Shown here: in pieces, positions 34,839-46,222 of the stretch | Layout: every line of letters begins with the position of its first letter | How positions within the stretch are numbered: the first letter of the stretch is position 1 | Assembly (NCBI GenBank): GCA_015179045.1 | Contig: WHUZ01000007.1 | Location: forward strand, 1,166,501-1,230,500 | Source: Kalaharituber pfeilii | Taxonomy: Eukaryota; Ascomycota; Pezizomycetes; Pezizales; Pezizaceae | Reading direction: 5' to 3' | DNA: 64,000 bases | The notes under the pieces: model-generated | The model's database searches: none | What the model saw: the letters and a program-made list of their open reading frames with translations, nothing else | Told to the model about the DNA's origin: nothing | Translations under genes and position numbers: made by a program

Positions 34839-37800
34839 AGGGAAGCCTTCCTTCGTTGCTTAGCCCTTAAATCCCGCAGAGATTATTCCGCTCTTTTTTA
34901 TGCTGCATCGCTCTCTTTTAGGTTCCCTTCTTCTCTTTCATTCCCTTCTATATACCTCCCTGCCTTTGCTGCTCTCACTTCATCACAATGCTTCTCACTC
35001 GAGCTCTTAACGGCATCTCCTCACTTGAGCATGAACTGCCACTCCTTACTCTTGTCCGAAACTCCCCACTCATTCCCAATTCTTGCATAGTGTAATCGAT
35101 AGTTGCGTGCCCAGGAGCTATCGGAATTTCCCCTACCGTGGAGTAACAGTACCGTTCGCCACAAGCAGGTTCGGTAGTTCCCACAGGTAATAGAACTCAG
35201 ACTAAGGATACTCAAAGCGACTTAACTCTTTTGCCCCCCACAGCGATATCTCAACATCCAGAGCAGCTGGAACCTCGTAAGTAGCATAGATCAATAGAAG
35301 AATTCTGAACCTATCTAGCGGTGTCAAATTCATTCTTGCGGGCACTGTGAGTGAGGGGAAAATTGGGATTAACGAATATCGTAAATATCAACGTTGAATA
35401 CATCTAATGGCTACCTCGTGTTGCATAGCGTCGGCAACAGGACAGCTTAGAAACCCGAATGTAGCTATAGCTATAAGGGAGAATGGATAATCCGCAGCAC
35501 ATCGGGGTATCAGTTGTTGGGGGTTGTGATGCTGACAGCGATGGGGTCAGAGTCAAAAATAGCCAATGGATCTCCGATCGGCTCCAGGAGAATAGACCCA
35601 TTTCTAAAGAGGGCGACTTCCTGACAACATGAACAGATTTTCAAGATGGTTGATAGGATATTGGGTCTTAAGACTAGTTGCCAAGCTTGAGATTGACTTT
35701 TCGGCGCCAGATGTCGAAGGAGTGAAGAACGATGGCGATGAAGTAGTTGTGAATGATGTAGATGATGGGATTAGGGTTGCTAGAGGATCTGCGGCAGTCC
35801 ATGTGAGGCGCAAGTAAGCCTCGCTTGCAGCAGCAGTTTGTTCACCGGCAAAGGAGCATAAGAGGAACAAGAACAGTAAGGCAAGTTCGCGCTTCTTACT
35901 ACCACAGGCAAAAGGAAATATATGCGCAACTTCATGAGAGGGGCAGCCTTATTAGGAACAGGCAGCGGCTGTTGTCGCATACACTGACAGCTCTGGTATT
36001 GCGGATGGATCGGCCAAATCGAGTGATCAAATTTTTTTCTCGTTAGCACTTTCCATTGGCGTCTGGGATGCGTTTTGTGAGCCCTACAATGAATGGACGA
36101 GTCAGTTGGAGTCTTACACAGGGGCAGGGAACTGGCAGTGGGGAGTTGGGAACGAGCCACATACACCATTTCACACCCAGCGTGGTTTGAAGCTCCAACT
36201 CTGAGCCGTCTTTTCCTGCAGTTCACCTGCAAGTGCAGGGTTTTTGATTGTAACGAATTAGAAGAAACTCAGAGAAAACAAACTCCCACTCCGCCGCCCA
36301 CCTGGCCCCCCACCCTGCCCCACCTCATAACCTCCCTCGTCCCCTTTCTGCCCCCTAACCTCTTGGGGACCACCACCCTCTCACCTCTAGCCACACCCTC
36401 CAAGGTCACCATTTCCACCCGCACGGCTCAAAGTGTGCAATCGTATTGTCTACGTGGGTTATGCTCTTAACTAGAGTCCTGTCTCTGCAGCTGAAATAGA
36501 TGAATATATGAAGAAAAAAAAAGCTCAAACAGGACAATATAATGGACACTAGGGGCATATAAAAGGCCTTTTTGATGTACCCCAACTGGTGGGGGTCCTC
36601 GGATAGATCTCGAAAAGACCTGTTCATCGTTAGAGTTAGTTTATAGCGATGAACCCCTTTGTGGTGCGTTTGCCTTTGAGTTGCAGACATGTCGACAGCT
36701 GGCAAGGACCTCCGAGGACAGCGAGTGCATCTGCACAGTCTCGGAAGTAGTAGGCTGCGGTAGATGGCGAGGGGCTGCCAGCACCATAAGTTTGGATTCA
36801 ATCAAGGTGATAGAGTCTCGAGTGGGGGATAGAATGTGAGTTTGAACTGTTCTCGTATGAGATTGCCAAGCGTAGCTAATACTTAAATATCTCAGTTTGG
36901 GAACGAGAACAGCAGAGGGGTGCCGTATATATAATAAAGAAACAGATGAAGACTCTGTGCTCTCTTCCTTACTCATTCATATCCTTTTTTCTGCGCCTTG
37001 GGAAAGATGTGTAAAGAGAAGAAGGTTCCTCAAGCTCCAAGCTAGATACATGGGCCCTTCCAATACATGTCTTCCACGTTTGACTTTGCCAAAGCCTTCC
37101 CCACAGTGCCCAATCTCGAACCAGACCAACAAAGGGTGCCAAGACGAGTATTAAACACTGCAACTCCGTCTAAAGCAGGTGCCTAAAGCAAAAAGAGTCT
37201 AGAGATACAGGTGCAATAATAGCAAGGAGAGTTGAGGGGCGGAAAATATTTGAATTAACAACATTGTAGATCTATAAGTAAAGCTCCTCATATAATTTAC
37301 CTGGCTGCCGAAAGTAGTTGACTACCATTTTATACCTTTGATTCTACCAATCAGACTAGGTATAGTCTTCGCACACCTGGAACTTGGCAACATCCATAAC
37401 GTGGTCTCCAGGGTCCAAAATTTGATCTTCTGCATATGCTACTGCGTCGATGTATAGTGGAAGGATTTGGATCATCGTCACCCACTGCAGTTTGGTCGGC
37501 TAGACAGAATTTGAAGAGTAATTAAAGCCGGTGCTTGGTGATAACAGAAAGTGATTACTCAAATAGGTCAGCCCATTATGCGACTACTTACTTGATTATC
37601 AGCGGCAGTCAATTCATTTTGCTAGAAAGTCATGGCGCCTGATCTGCCAGTGAGTCAATTGAGGCGGGACAAGATCGGGGCAGGAGTTTTGTGGGAGCGA
37701 TTGGATATAAGTAGTGACGACCGGAAACAGGGAGCTGGTGAGAACCAGACGACTGGGGATGTCTGTGATTCCGTGTGGAGATTTATGCAATTTCTCGGAA

Positions 37801-38830
37801 CGCCTTTGTCATAGTGAATCTTACTTAGTCTCGTATCAAGCCACAATTAGCCGCAGTGAAGAGTCGCGATCCAGACAACGGCTTGGTGGTTGCCTAACTA
37901 CTCCAGAAAAAAGAGCCTGCGGTTCTTGAACGGCTGCTTACCTGACTACAAGATGAAGGACTCAGATATACCTAACGTAAATTATCTACGAACAAGAGAA
38001 CCGGAAATCAAGTACGAAGTATTGAAGACTCCCCCTTTCGAGGTAGAAAGGTAGAAGTCCGGAGGGGTGTATTATACGGGTTCTCGCAAGTACGCATCCG
38101 GACACACCTAAAAAAGCTTTGTGCATTTGTGCACTTTGGCGAGTTTTTGTTAGGTAGAACGTTATTATATGCGGTTGCATATGCAGCGGGGATCTGTTAC
38201 CCTCAATACCACCAACACACACACGAAGGCAATATATTTCGACAACTCTACCGCCACATCGATACATTCAATCGCATACCAATACATCCTATATCCACGT
38301 CTCCATTTAACTCTTAGTCATTGAAAGTCCGACTCAGACAATATCCATCCTACAAAACAAGCATATTACCTCAAACTTGCCCCCACGTCATGACGGCGCC
38401 CAATGTCACACTGCTTGCTACAGTATGCATTACTTGGCACCATGCCTTCTCCAACACAACCCCTGCACTGCAAAACTTCAATAAACCTTCAAATTTGGTC
38501 GAAAACAGTTACTTCAAACATTATACATCCCCAGTTTTTCGCGTCACCGCACACCCCCTCATCGCACCGTCCACATACACACACAGCCTCTCAAAGCTTT
38601 GAGTCTAGACTCGATTCTCACTATCGTGGTCGTCGTCACGGATTAGATAGATACAGTATCGGTTTGAAATAGGTCGACTGCAGAAAGCCAAACTTGTTCT
38701 AACGACAATAAGATACCATAGCTTTAACTACTTCCCCAGTTCACTCGCATCCCACAAACACACACAAGCCACAACCTTAGCGAACACCTCACTCGCTCAG
38801 AGCTCTCCACCAATCACCACCCTTTGATTC
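34839..38830. other. Gene-poor region
   Basis: No supported gene. On the minus strand near 35870-35604 a frame reads LALLFLFLLCSFAGEQTAAA, which looks like a signal peptide and continues for about 70 Ser/Thr-rich residues, but it has no in-frame ATG or convincing upstream exon. The last 200 bp before 38831 should be the promoter and 5' UTR of the 27K gene. Confidence 0.4.
37477..37590. repeat. Diverged dispersed repeat, copy B
   Basis: The second copy of the sequence at 32894-33030, in the same orientation and 4.6 kb away, with many substitutions. The many differences suggest an old duplication or transposon relic. Confidence 0.5.
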
Positions 38831-39760
38831 ATGGATCGCCCCCGTACCCCTCCTCGCGGGCCTCGCGGTCCTCGCGACCGTGACCGCGACCGTGACCGCG
38901 GCCGCGAGCGCCCACTTCGTGGTGCCTGGGGGGACCGCGATCGCGACCGCCGCACCCACAAACCCCGCTACGACGACGGCGACATCGAGATGCGGAGTCC
39001 CCGGAGGGACGACGACTACCGGGGCTCACCGGACCGACGGTACAGAGACCGGGAGAGGGATAGGCGGGATAGGGAGAGAGAGAGGGATAGGGATAGGGAT
39101 CGCGATCGGGATCGGGAGAGAGATAGAGATAGAGATCGAAGGGATCGGGGTCGGGAACGGGACTATGATCGAGAACGGGATAGAGAAAGGGACAGAGAGA
39201 AAGATAGGGATAATAGAGACAGAGGTACTTCACCCCCCTTTCAACCCTTCCCCCGTACTTCACTCCCCTTTCAACCCTTCCCGGGCTCACTCCCTCCTTC
39301 CCCCTCCCGTCAACAAAATGCTAACGAAACCAACCTACACTCAGACTACCGCCGCCCACCTGCTGCAGCCCACTCCGCCCACTACTCCCGCTCCCGCTCC
39401 CCCTACTCGCACTCCCCCCGCTCACGCACACGTACACGCTCCCCCGCTACCACGCCCCCCCGCGGTCGCCCCATAGCTCGCTCCCCGCCACCGTCATCCC
39501 TACCACATGCCTCCTCCATCACATCTCAATCCCCTCCCGGAGACCGCAAAGCCGACGAAGGGGTGGACGTTGCCGCTGCTGACGGCGACGACGAGGCAAA
39601 AATCGCCGCTCTCCTCGGCTTCGGGGGCGGCTTCGGAACGACGAAAGGGAAGAAGGTCCGCGGAAACGACGTGTACGCGGTCAGTAAGGATAAGAAGGCG
39701 ACGTATAGGCAGTATATGAATCGGGTAGGAGGGTTTAATAGGGCATTGTCGCCGAGTTAG
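38831..39760 (+). CDS. SNRNP27: U4/U6.U5 tri-snRNP 27 kDa protein (SNRNP27 family)
   Basis: The open frame runs from 38831 to 39760 (309 aa). The N-terminal half is almost wholly Arg/Asp/Glu repeats (RDRDRDRDR-type), the middle is an RS-like Ser/Arg/Pro region, and the last 55 residues match the family core: AALLGFGGGFGTTKGKKVRG then YRQYMNRVGGFNRAL. The family belongs to the spliceosomal tri-snRNP. A likely intron lies at 39225-39344: GTACTT donor, TGCTAACG branch site about 20 nt before a CTCAG acceptor. It is 120 nt and stop-free, so both the spliced form (269 aa, joining RDR to DYRRPP) and the retained form keep the frame. The spliced form is more likely. Confidence 0.88.
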   Translation: MDRPRTPPRGPRGPRDRDRDRDRGRERPLRGAWGDRDRDRRTHKPRYDDGDIEMRSPRRDDDYRGSPDRRYRDRERDRRDRERERDRDRDRDRDRERDRDRDRRDRGRERDYDRERDRERDREKDRDNRDRGTSPPFQPFPRTSLPFQPFPGSLPPSPSRQQNANETNLHSDYRRPPAAAHSAHYSRSRSPYSHSPRSRTRTRSPATTPPRGRPIARSPPPSSLPHASSITSQSPPGDRKADEGVDVAAADGDDEAKIAALLGFGGGFGTTKGKKVRGNDVYAVSKDKKATYRQYMNRVGGFNRALSPS

Positions 39761-40098
39761 GAAAGGGTTGGGGATGAGGGGGCGGGGGCGGAATGGATTA
39801 TTTTGTCTTGATCGTCTGTCTATTCGGAATGGTTTGGTTTCTGCTTATTTTTTAGACACGAAATGTACGATATGTAGGTATTTAAAAAACTAATCAAATA
39901 AAGAAATACTAGATAAATTAGTATAGGAGAAACAAAAGCATTCCCATCAATAGATCTATATCTATCCCTCAATTTCAAATACACCTCAAACCTTAAATTT
40001 CCTTTCCGGAATAGAAAAATTAGGAAAAAAATACAATAAAAGCTATCCCTCTGCCTCCTCCCTCGCTTTCCCACCTCCCTCACCAAACTCCCCGCGCT
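39761..40098. other. Convergent intergenic region
   Basis: A short AT-rich gap between the ends of the 27K gene and the dehydratase gene. It probably holds both polyadenylation sites; no gene. Confidence 0.6.
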
Positions 40099-41520
40099 CT
40101 ACACACTCAAGTCCCTATCTCCCTTCCTTCCCTCCTCCAAAATCCCCCTAGCCTTTTCCCCCTTCCACCACCCGAACCCAGCTTCCCCAGGGTACTGCCA
40201 CACTTTGACGCTCTCTGCCCTCATCTCAACTGAATAACCCGGCCTCCTAACGGCCCTATAGTACCCTCCCTCAACCGACACTGGGTCCACGAAATGCTCA
40301 TGCAAATGGTCCACGTACTCCAACAACGGTTTCCCCTCCTCTCCCTTGCCGTCACCCTTCCCAAACAGCACGTAATCGATCGTCGAGATGTGCTGTGTGT
40401 ACTCTGGCAGCCCGACGCCGCCCGAGTGCGGAACGACGGGCGTATTGAACTTTGCGGCGAGCAGGAGCACGGCGAGCACCTCGTTGAGGCCACCAAGCCG
40501 GCACGCGTCGGGCTGGATGACGTCGACGGAGGCGTTCTGCAGGAGCTGCTTGAACATGATGCGGTTCTGGCACATCTCGCCCGTGGCGACCTTGATGCCG
40601 TACTTTTGCAGCGCCTTGCGCACCGTGCCGTGGCCAAGGATGTCGTCCGGCGACGTCGGCTCCTCGATGAACCACGGCTGGAACTCGGCCAGCTGCGTCA
40701 TGTACTCGATCGCCTCGTTCACGCCCCAGACTTGGTTCGCGTCCACCATGAGCACGTTGGGGTTCTCCGGCCCCGGGGCACCGAGCACCTTGCGGGCGAT
40801 CGACAGCCGCTTCTTGTCCTCGACTAGCGAGTTGCCGACTTTGAGCTTGAAGTGACGGTACCCCGCCTCGATGCCCTCGCGGAGCAGCCGCTCCATCTTC
40901 TCCTCGTCGTAGCCGAGCCAGCCGGCAGAGGTGGTGTAGGCGCGCACCGCGCGGCCGTCCCGCGCGGCTTGCATCCTCCCCTCGCGGCCTGCGAGGCGGG
41001 ACTTGAGGATCTCGGCCGCCTCCGCGGGGGTCAGTGCGTCCTCGATGTACCGGAAGTCGACGCAGGACACGATCTCCTCTGGAGCCATGTCGCAGACGAG
41101 CTGCCATACGGGCTTGCTGACGGCTTTGGCCCAGAGGTCCCAGAGGGAGTTGACGACGGCGCCGAGGGCGAGGTGCATGACGCCCTTCTCGGGCCCGAGC
41201 CAGCGGTGCTGGGAGTCGGAGACCATGTGCCGCCATGTTTTGCCCGGGTTGGTGACGAGGGCGGACAGTGGGTGGCCGACGATGCGGGGAGCGAGAAGGG
41301 AGATGGCGGAGCACACCAGGTCGTTGCCCCGGCCGATGGTGAAGGTCATGCCGTGGCCGGTGAGATCGGGGGATGTGGTCTGCAGGACGCAGTAGGCGGC
41401 GGAGTAGTCGCCGGCCGCGTTCATAGCGTCTGAGCCGGTCTTGTCGAGGGAGGTCGGGAAGCGGACATCGAGGGTAGAGAAGGAGGTGATGGATATGGTG
41501 GAGAGGTCTGTGGCAGCCAT
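40099..41520 (-). CDS. Enolase-superfamily sugar-acid dehydratase, 473 aa
   Basis: The ATG at 41520 (MAATDLSTISITSFSTLDVR) is chosen because family similarity begins there; the frame stays open to 41955 but the extra part is not family-like. It belongs to the mandelate racemase/enolase superfamily, close to L-fuconate dehydratase (human ENOSF1) and fungal L-galactonate dehydratase (Lgd1/GaaB), which remove water from a sugar acid to give a 3-deoxy-2-keto acid. Visible active-site elements are Lys in HFKLKVG (about 223), metal ligands Asp in MVDANQ (about 258), Glu in FIEEPT (about 285) and Glu in ATGE (about 310), and His in VPHSGGVGLPE (about 361). All key residues are present. Sequence alone does not separate fuconate from galactonate activity. 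The gene is intronless and distinctly more GC-rich than its neighbours. Confidence 0.9.
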   Translation of the reverse strand: MAATDLSTISITSFSTLDVRFPTSLDKTGSDAMNAAGDYSAAYCVLQTTSPDLTGHGMTFTIGRGNDLVCSAISLLAPRIVGHPLSALVTNPGKTWRHMVSDSQHRWLGPEKGVMHLALGAVVNSLWDLWAKAVSKPVWQLVCDMAPEEIVSCVDFRYIEDALTPAEAAEILKSRLAGREGRMQAARDGRAVRAYTTSAGWLGYDEEKMERLLREGIEAGYRHFKLKVGNSLVEDKKRLSIARKVLGAPGPENPNVLMVDANQVWGVNEAIEYMTQLAEFQPWFIEEPTSPDDILGHGTVRKALQKYGIKVATGEMCQNRIMFKQLLQNASVDVIQPDACRLGGLNEVLAVLLLAAKFNTPVVPHSGGVGLPEYTQHISTIDYVLFGKGDGKGEEGKPLLEYVDHLHEHFVDPVSVEGGYYRAVRRPGYSVEMRAESVKVWQYPGEAGFGWWKGEKARGILEEGRKGDRDLSV

Positions 41521-42234
41521 TTGCGAGCTGAATAGCAACCAGAAAACTATCAACGACGCAAAATAGAAATGATAAAAGTGCAATTGGAGCGGTCTGGTTG
41601 GCGCGATTGGAGAAATAGCTGCGCAAGATGGGCTTCCTGCCGCATAGCACTCGAGCAAGGCATGCCGGCAGTCGTGCTTGGTCGCATCGGCAGGCTCTGA
41701 GCCGCGCCCCCGTCCCGCCTGTCCCCAGCGCTCCCATCCGCAGCCTCGGCAAACCGGTGCATCACCCACCGTAACGTCATCCGAAATGCGGCAAATGCGG
41801 CTAGTTGAGGCGATCTTGCTTATCGATAACGCAGGCCCGCGGGTAGCATATGCCGGCAAGCAATATCGACGCAAACTTGGACAAGCATTGAATAAGCCCC
41901 CCCCACCAAGGGGCCGCACCCGCCCTCGAGGAAGGGCAAGTAGCATACGGATCAAGGCAGTGAGTTCAAGTTACTTTGTTTCACTTTATGCCCAGGCAAG
42001 CTTGGCGTCAAGGCGATACATCACTCTACATCCCCCACCATCATTGCTTCAACAGGTTTGGATCATTAGCATGCAACTAATAGAGCAGTTCACCTTCCAC
42101 TCTGTGATTTGCTTTTGTTGTTTTTATTTCCCTTTTCTTTCAAAAATTCCAAATACACATTCAGCTACACAAGTAAGATGCGCTACCAAGTGCTACACAT
42201 AACATCTCATAGATGGCGCAGTCGATATCGATTC

Positions 42235-43940
42235 TCACTTCTTCGCCCCACTTCCATACGCCTGTCGATGATCCCGGCCTTTAGCACCCCTTCTCAACTA
42301 CTAGTAGGATCAGTTGTAACATACCTTCGTGGCATACTCTCCATCAATCACAATCAAATCAGTCGGGTTATAGTCTCTCTTCCCGCTAAAGTAGCTCTCT
42401 AAAATCTTCCTTGTCCCCTGCGCATATCGTACCTGGGCATCGATAGTCGTTCCAGACATGTGCGGCACCATCGCATTTCCTCCGCCAAATGGGTTCTTCA
42501 CATAGCGTAGCGGATGGTCCTTCGGAGCTGGCTGTGGGAACCACACATCTCCACCGTAGCCTCGCAGATGGCCCGATTTTAGCGCATCTGCAACATCCTC
42601 CTTCACTACGATGGCGCCGCGGGCAGTGTTGACGAGCCAAGACCCTGGACTGCGTCAGTAATATTTGGAGAAATATATCTGCATACATATGTATACCTTT
42701 TTTCATCTTGGAAATGAGCTCCTTGTTGAATAGACCTCGGGTACCGTGGTGGAGAGGACAATTGATGGTCACAACGTCACATTGTGCGAGCATATCCTCC
42801 AATTTTCCTACACGTCTGCAACCTATTTCTTTCTCTACCTCTGGCTTGAGTGGCTACATATTGAAGACATGTCAGCAGAAGATACGAAATAATGATAATT
42901 GATGGGTATAAAACATACCTGGTAATCATAGTACAGCAACTCCTTGCATTGGAATGGCGTCAGTCGCCTCAATACCCTCTCTCCAATGCGTCCCACACCG
43001 ACTGTTCCGACAACTTTATTCTCTAAATCATATGAATCCTTTGCTACAGCTGCGACATCCCAGTCTCCAGCGGCGATTTGCTCGTGGGCGGGAACAAAGT
43101 TGCGCACCAAAGCAAGAATCGTCATCACAACGTCTGTGTAAAATTGTCAGTGGCGTAAAGAAACCTCTCAATTAGAGGGTAACTCACGTTCGGCAACAGA
43201 AACCACATTACTTCCCGTGACCTCTGCAACCGTGATACCCTTCTTGCACCTAACCCCTCGGATTTTGTTAGCCATATTTCAGACGTCAATGTCATTGATA
43301 CGGTTTTTCAGAGTTCGACCCACGCAGTATCAAGATCAACATGATCACTTCCTGTATCAAGTTTCCCGTACATCGTCAGCAATCCTCAACACCAGCAGCA
43401 CATTCTGATTGATTAGGGAATGTCTCACCAACTCCGGCAGTAACAGCCAACTTCAACTTCTTTGCCTTTTCCAGCCTCTCTTTCGTTAAATATCCTGGAT
43501 GGAATGGTGTTGTTATAATAACCTCCGCATCAACAAGCTCCTTCTCAAAAGCCGAGTCCGGACCTTCCTTGTCCGCAGTAGTCACAAGAGTGTGACCTTG
43601 GCCCTCAAGCCACTTTCTCAGGCCAAGCTCATTTTCTACAGTACCGAGAAGACCTGGGACTTGTTTGGCGTGTTCTCTTCCCTGATATATCAATCATGTT
43701 AATTTCTATATCTCCAGATGAGGAATTGAAAAATAGTAAAATGAAAGGAGATACCTGGTAGAGAACTGCCAATACTTTAGCCCCTTGCCTAGGCGCAGAT
43801 GAAGACATTGCTCGTCGTAGATGCTGCGTAAGAGTTGTATGTCGAGATGCTAGTCTCCCTGTGAGTGAAGACGCTTGTAAGACTCTCTGGCCCATGCCAG
43901 TAGCGGTACGCAAGAGCGTAGAGGACATCGGAGGAAGCAT
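42235..43940 (-). CDS. FDH1: NAD-dependent formate dehydrogenase, mitochondrial, 415 aa, eight exons
   Basis: Exons from 5' to 3' are 43940-43755, 43681-43429, 43351-43324, 43249-43188, 43133-42919, 42853-42697, 42644-42325 and 42261-42235. All introns are GT-AG, 52-74 bp except the last (63 bp), and all phases agree. The enzyme oxidises formate to CO2 with reduction of NAD. Landmarks are SNVVSVAEH, the NAD-binding GVGRIGERV (about 222-230), Asp in LLYYDY (about 246), Gln in [10 protein letters not shown] and the catalytic His in [12 protein letters not shown] (about 362). The first 50 residues are basic and Ser/Thr-rich with no acids, a typical mitochondrial presequence. An in-frame ATG at 43970 would add ten residues. 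Exon 3 is only 28 nt, and the last exon encodes AYGSGAKK, as in known FDH tails. It lies 715 bp upstream of the dehydratase on the same strand. Confidence 0.93.
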
Positions 43941-45707
43941 TTTAACAGAAATTGCAAGGAAGTTAAGCAAGTTCTAAAGGTTCAGTATATACGTCAGTGA
44001 TTTTGCAGCAAGATGCAGCAATCGAATTCAGCTAGAAATTGGCAATTGCGGAGGTAATAGCAGAGTAGTAGGAACGTGAATATAGAGGCTTCAGAGCTTG
44101 GGACGCAAAACCTGAATTGAGATAGTACAGATATAAGGTTCAGCTATTCCCAAACCTTAGAAACTGCGGAACGAAGAGCTTGAGAGGGCATGAGGGGTAG
44201 GAAAGACAAACATAAGGACACCTGTCGTACTTTATATTAAGCACCACCACAGGCATCGTGCGGTGTCAATTCTCACAACTCCTCATCCCATAGTTCAGCT
44301 CAAGCAGATCCTTCACTGATCAGGGTATGGATAAACGGGACGTACCATTGCATTGCAAGCCCACAAGTACCGCAAAACGCCTGTAATACTGGCCTGCACC
44401 CGCACGCAATGAATTGCATCTCACAGAGTGGGATACAGCATCTGCTCTGAACTGCTAACCTCATTCCATGCACATGTCGTAAAAAAAGTAACGGCTTCTA
44501 CTGGAAAAACAAAACAAAAAAAACGCTAGCACTCACTCCAGTCCAGTGAGCAGTGTCCAAGCTCTCCCACTTGAAACTAGCCCAGTCCTATCAAATGCGT
44601 GATTGCAGCAAACCGGATGTATCGGCCCAGGTTGCAGTTGCTCTCGCTCCACCAAATACCCTTGTCAATCTGGGGTATTTCAATGGCCTTAGCTTGGATG
44701 TATATGCAGTAGCTGCCATGGGTGATGGACGGGCATAGGGACTTACTTGCTTCCTTCATGTGCCGATGCAATTGTAATGTAAAGTGCTCGCTGAGAGAGG
44801 GAAGTGAAAGTGAATAAGAAGGGATACTCAGACGTATGGAGATGATGTATAATAATGCATATATCTCCACTAAAGGAAGTCATTACACTTGTGTCATTTT
44901 GGTTTCCCATTTTCGTAGCAGCGATTACTCCGTCCACTCCCGGCACTAGTCCACTTTGTATATAGCACTTGCTACAGTATGGGGTGAGGTTGTGAGCACT
45001 ATATTGACCACGTAATCAATCTATAGCAACTTCAAACCCGAATTGCGATTCCCCCCGGTAACGGGATCACCAAACTCAGTAACCGCGTGCCTCTGTACTC
45101 TGATGACTTATGCATCTTAGTAGCGTGAATGCACCCACCCATGAAACGGAAATGTCGGCAACCTGCGGCCGAGCAGAAGGAGAGTTGTTCTCCTGAGCAT
45201 TTACGACTTGACTACTCTGCTTATGTGGTTTTAAAGTGCATTTCCATCTATTGCAGCTTTCCGGCTTGTGCCGAATAGATACTTTAAGTGCTTGATTATA
45301 TAGTTCAAGTATTGCAATGTAGCACTGTCCTTGTTCCTGTGAATATACAGGTAAGTGTGTTATTACAGTCTTCCACTCCTCATAGATGCAGACTAGTACC
45401 AACCAACGGCTTTTATCAACCTGAAGGGGTTCAGGACAGGTGAGTACACGTGAGAAATAAGAAACAATAGAGCTAACGCGCAAGATATATCGTATAATGT
45501 AGAGCGAGTAACAATAACAGTATAACAAAAGAAGCCGGTACACCAATAACTCCCCAAACCTCGCATTGTGCCCATCTTCTCTAAGTCAAGCTTTTGACAT
45601 CGTGCTCTATATCCCTATGGACACTCGGCGACTCTGTCAAAGCCTGTTCGGCACTTGCCCCTGTAGCCAACGTTTTGATGGCCCCTAGGCCTAGACCACT
45701 CTACGTC
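43941..45707. other. Intergenic, FDH promoter side
   Basis: The first few hundred bases are the presumed FDH promoter. No supported gene; frames up to 156 aa on the minus strand (45076-45546) lack protein character. Confidence 0.45.
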
Positions 45708-46222
45708 TTAAACCCTAGCAACCTCCCCGCTTCTCCTCAACCTATCATCCCCGCTTTGTGCGTCCTCATCATCACTGTTGTCCCTAAATCCTTCCTCTAG
45801 GTCCCTAGATATCCTCCTCTCATACGTATCCTCATCACCGGGCTCGTCTAGATACCGACCCTCTTCACCGAGACGCCTATATTGCCGATTATGGTATTGA
45901 TTTGAGATGGCGTTTGATAAGTCCCGTAGAGGAACAATATTGTGCTTTTTTAACATCGGTGCTAGAGCATGGCGGTAGAGAAGGAACAGGATTGTAGAGC
46001 AAGTGAGTGTGAGGAGGCTGGTCTGGTGAGTGGTGATGACACAGAGGGTTAGCGGGACGATTGGGGTCGGAAAATGAAGGGGGTTGATGGATGGGTGGAG
46101 CTTATAGAGCTTTAGAGGTTTCTGTATGTGATGACGAAGCAAAGGAAATGAGGAATGTGAGAATGCGGGATGGGATAACATGAATTACATACGGATAGGA
46201 AATTAACAAAACCACTGGGCAT
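45708..46222 (-). CDS. Small membrane protein of unknown function, 147 aa, two exons
   Basis: Exon 1 is 46222-46193 (MPSGFVNFLS) and exon 2 is 46121-45708. The 71-bp intron has a strong GTATGT donor and an ACATACAG acceptor, and the junction is phase 0. Residues about 27-60 are hydrophobic (VPLTLCVITTHQTSLLTLTC, then ILFLL) and should form one or two membrane helices. The rest is a hydrophilic tail with an acidic, Arg-rich stretch (RRISRDLEEGFRDNSDDEDA). It looks like one of the conserved but unnamed small membrane proteins of filamentous ascomycetes. I cannot name a family. The alternative of starting inside the ORF at 46181 is weaker. Confidence 0.55.

Noticed and set aside
40352..41752. 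466-aa minus frame overlapping the dehydratase
   Set aside because: It is an alternate frame of a GC-rich coding region, Arg/Ala/Pro-rich with no family match; the enolase-superfamily frame explains the DNA.
41521..41955. N-terminal extension of the dehydratase frame
   Set aside because: Similarity to the family starts at the ATG at 41520; the upstream part has stop-free but unrelated sequence and probably is promoter and 5' UTR.
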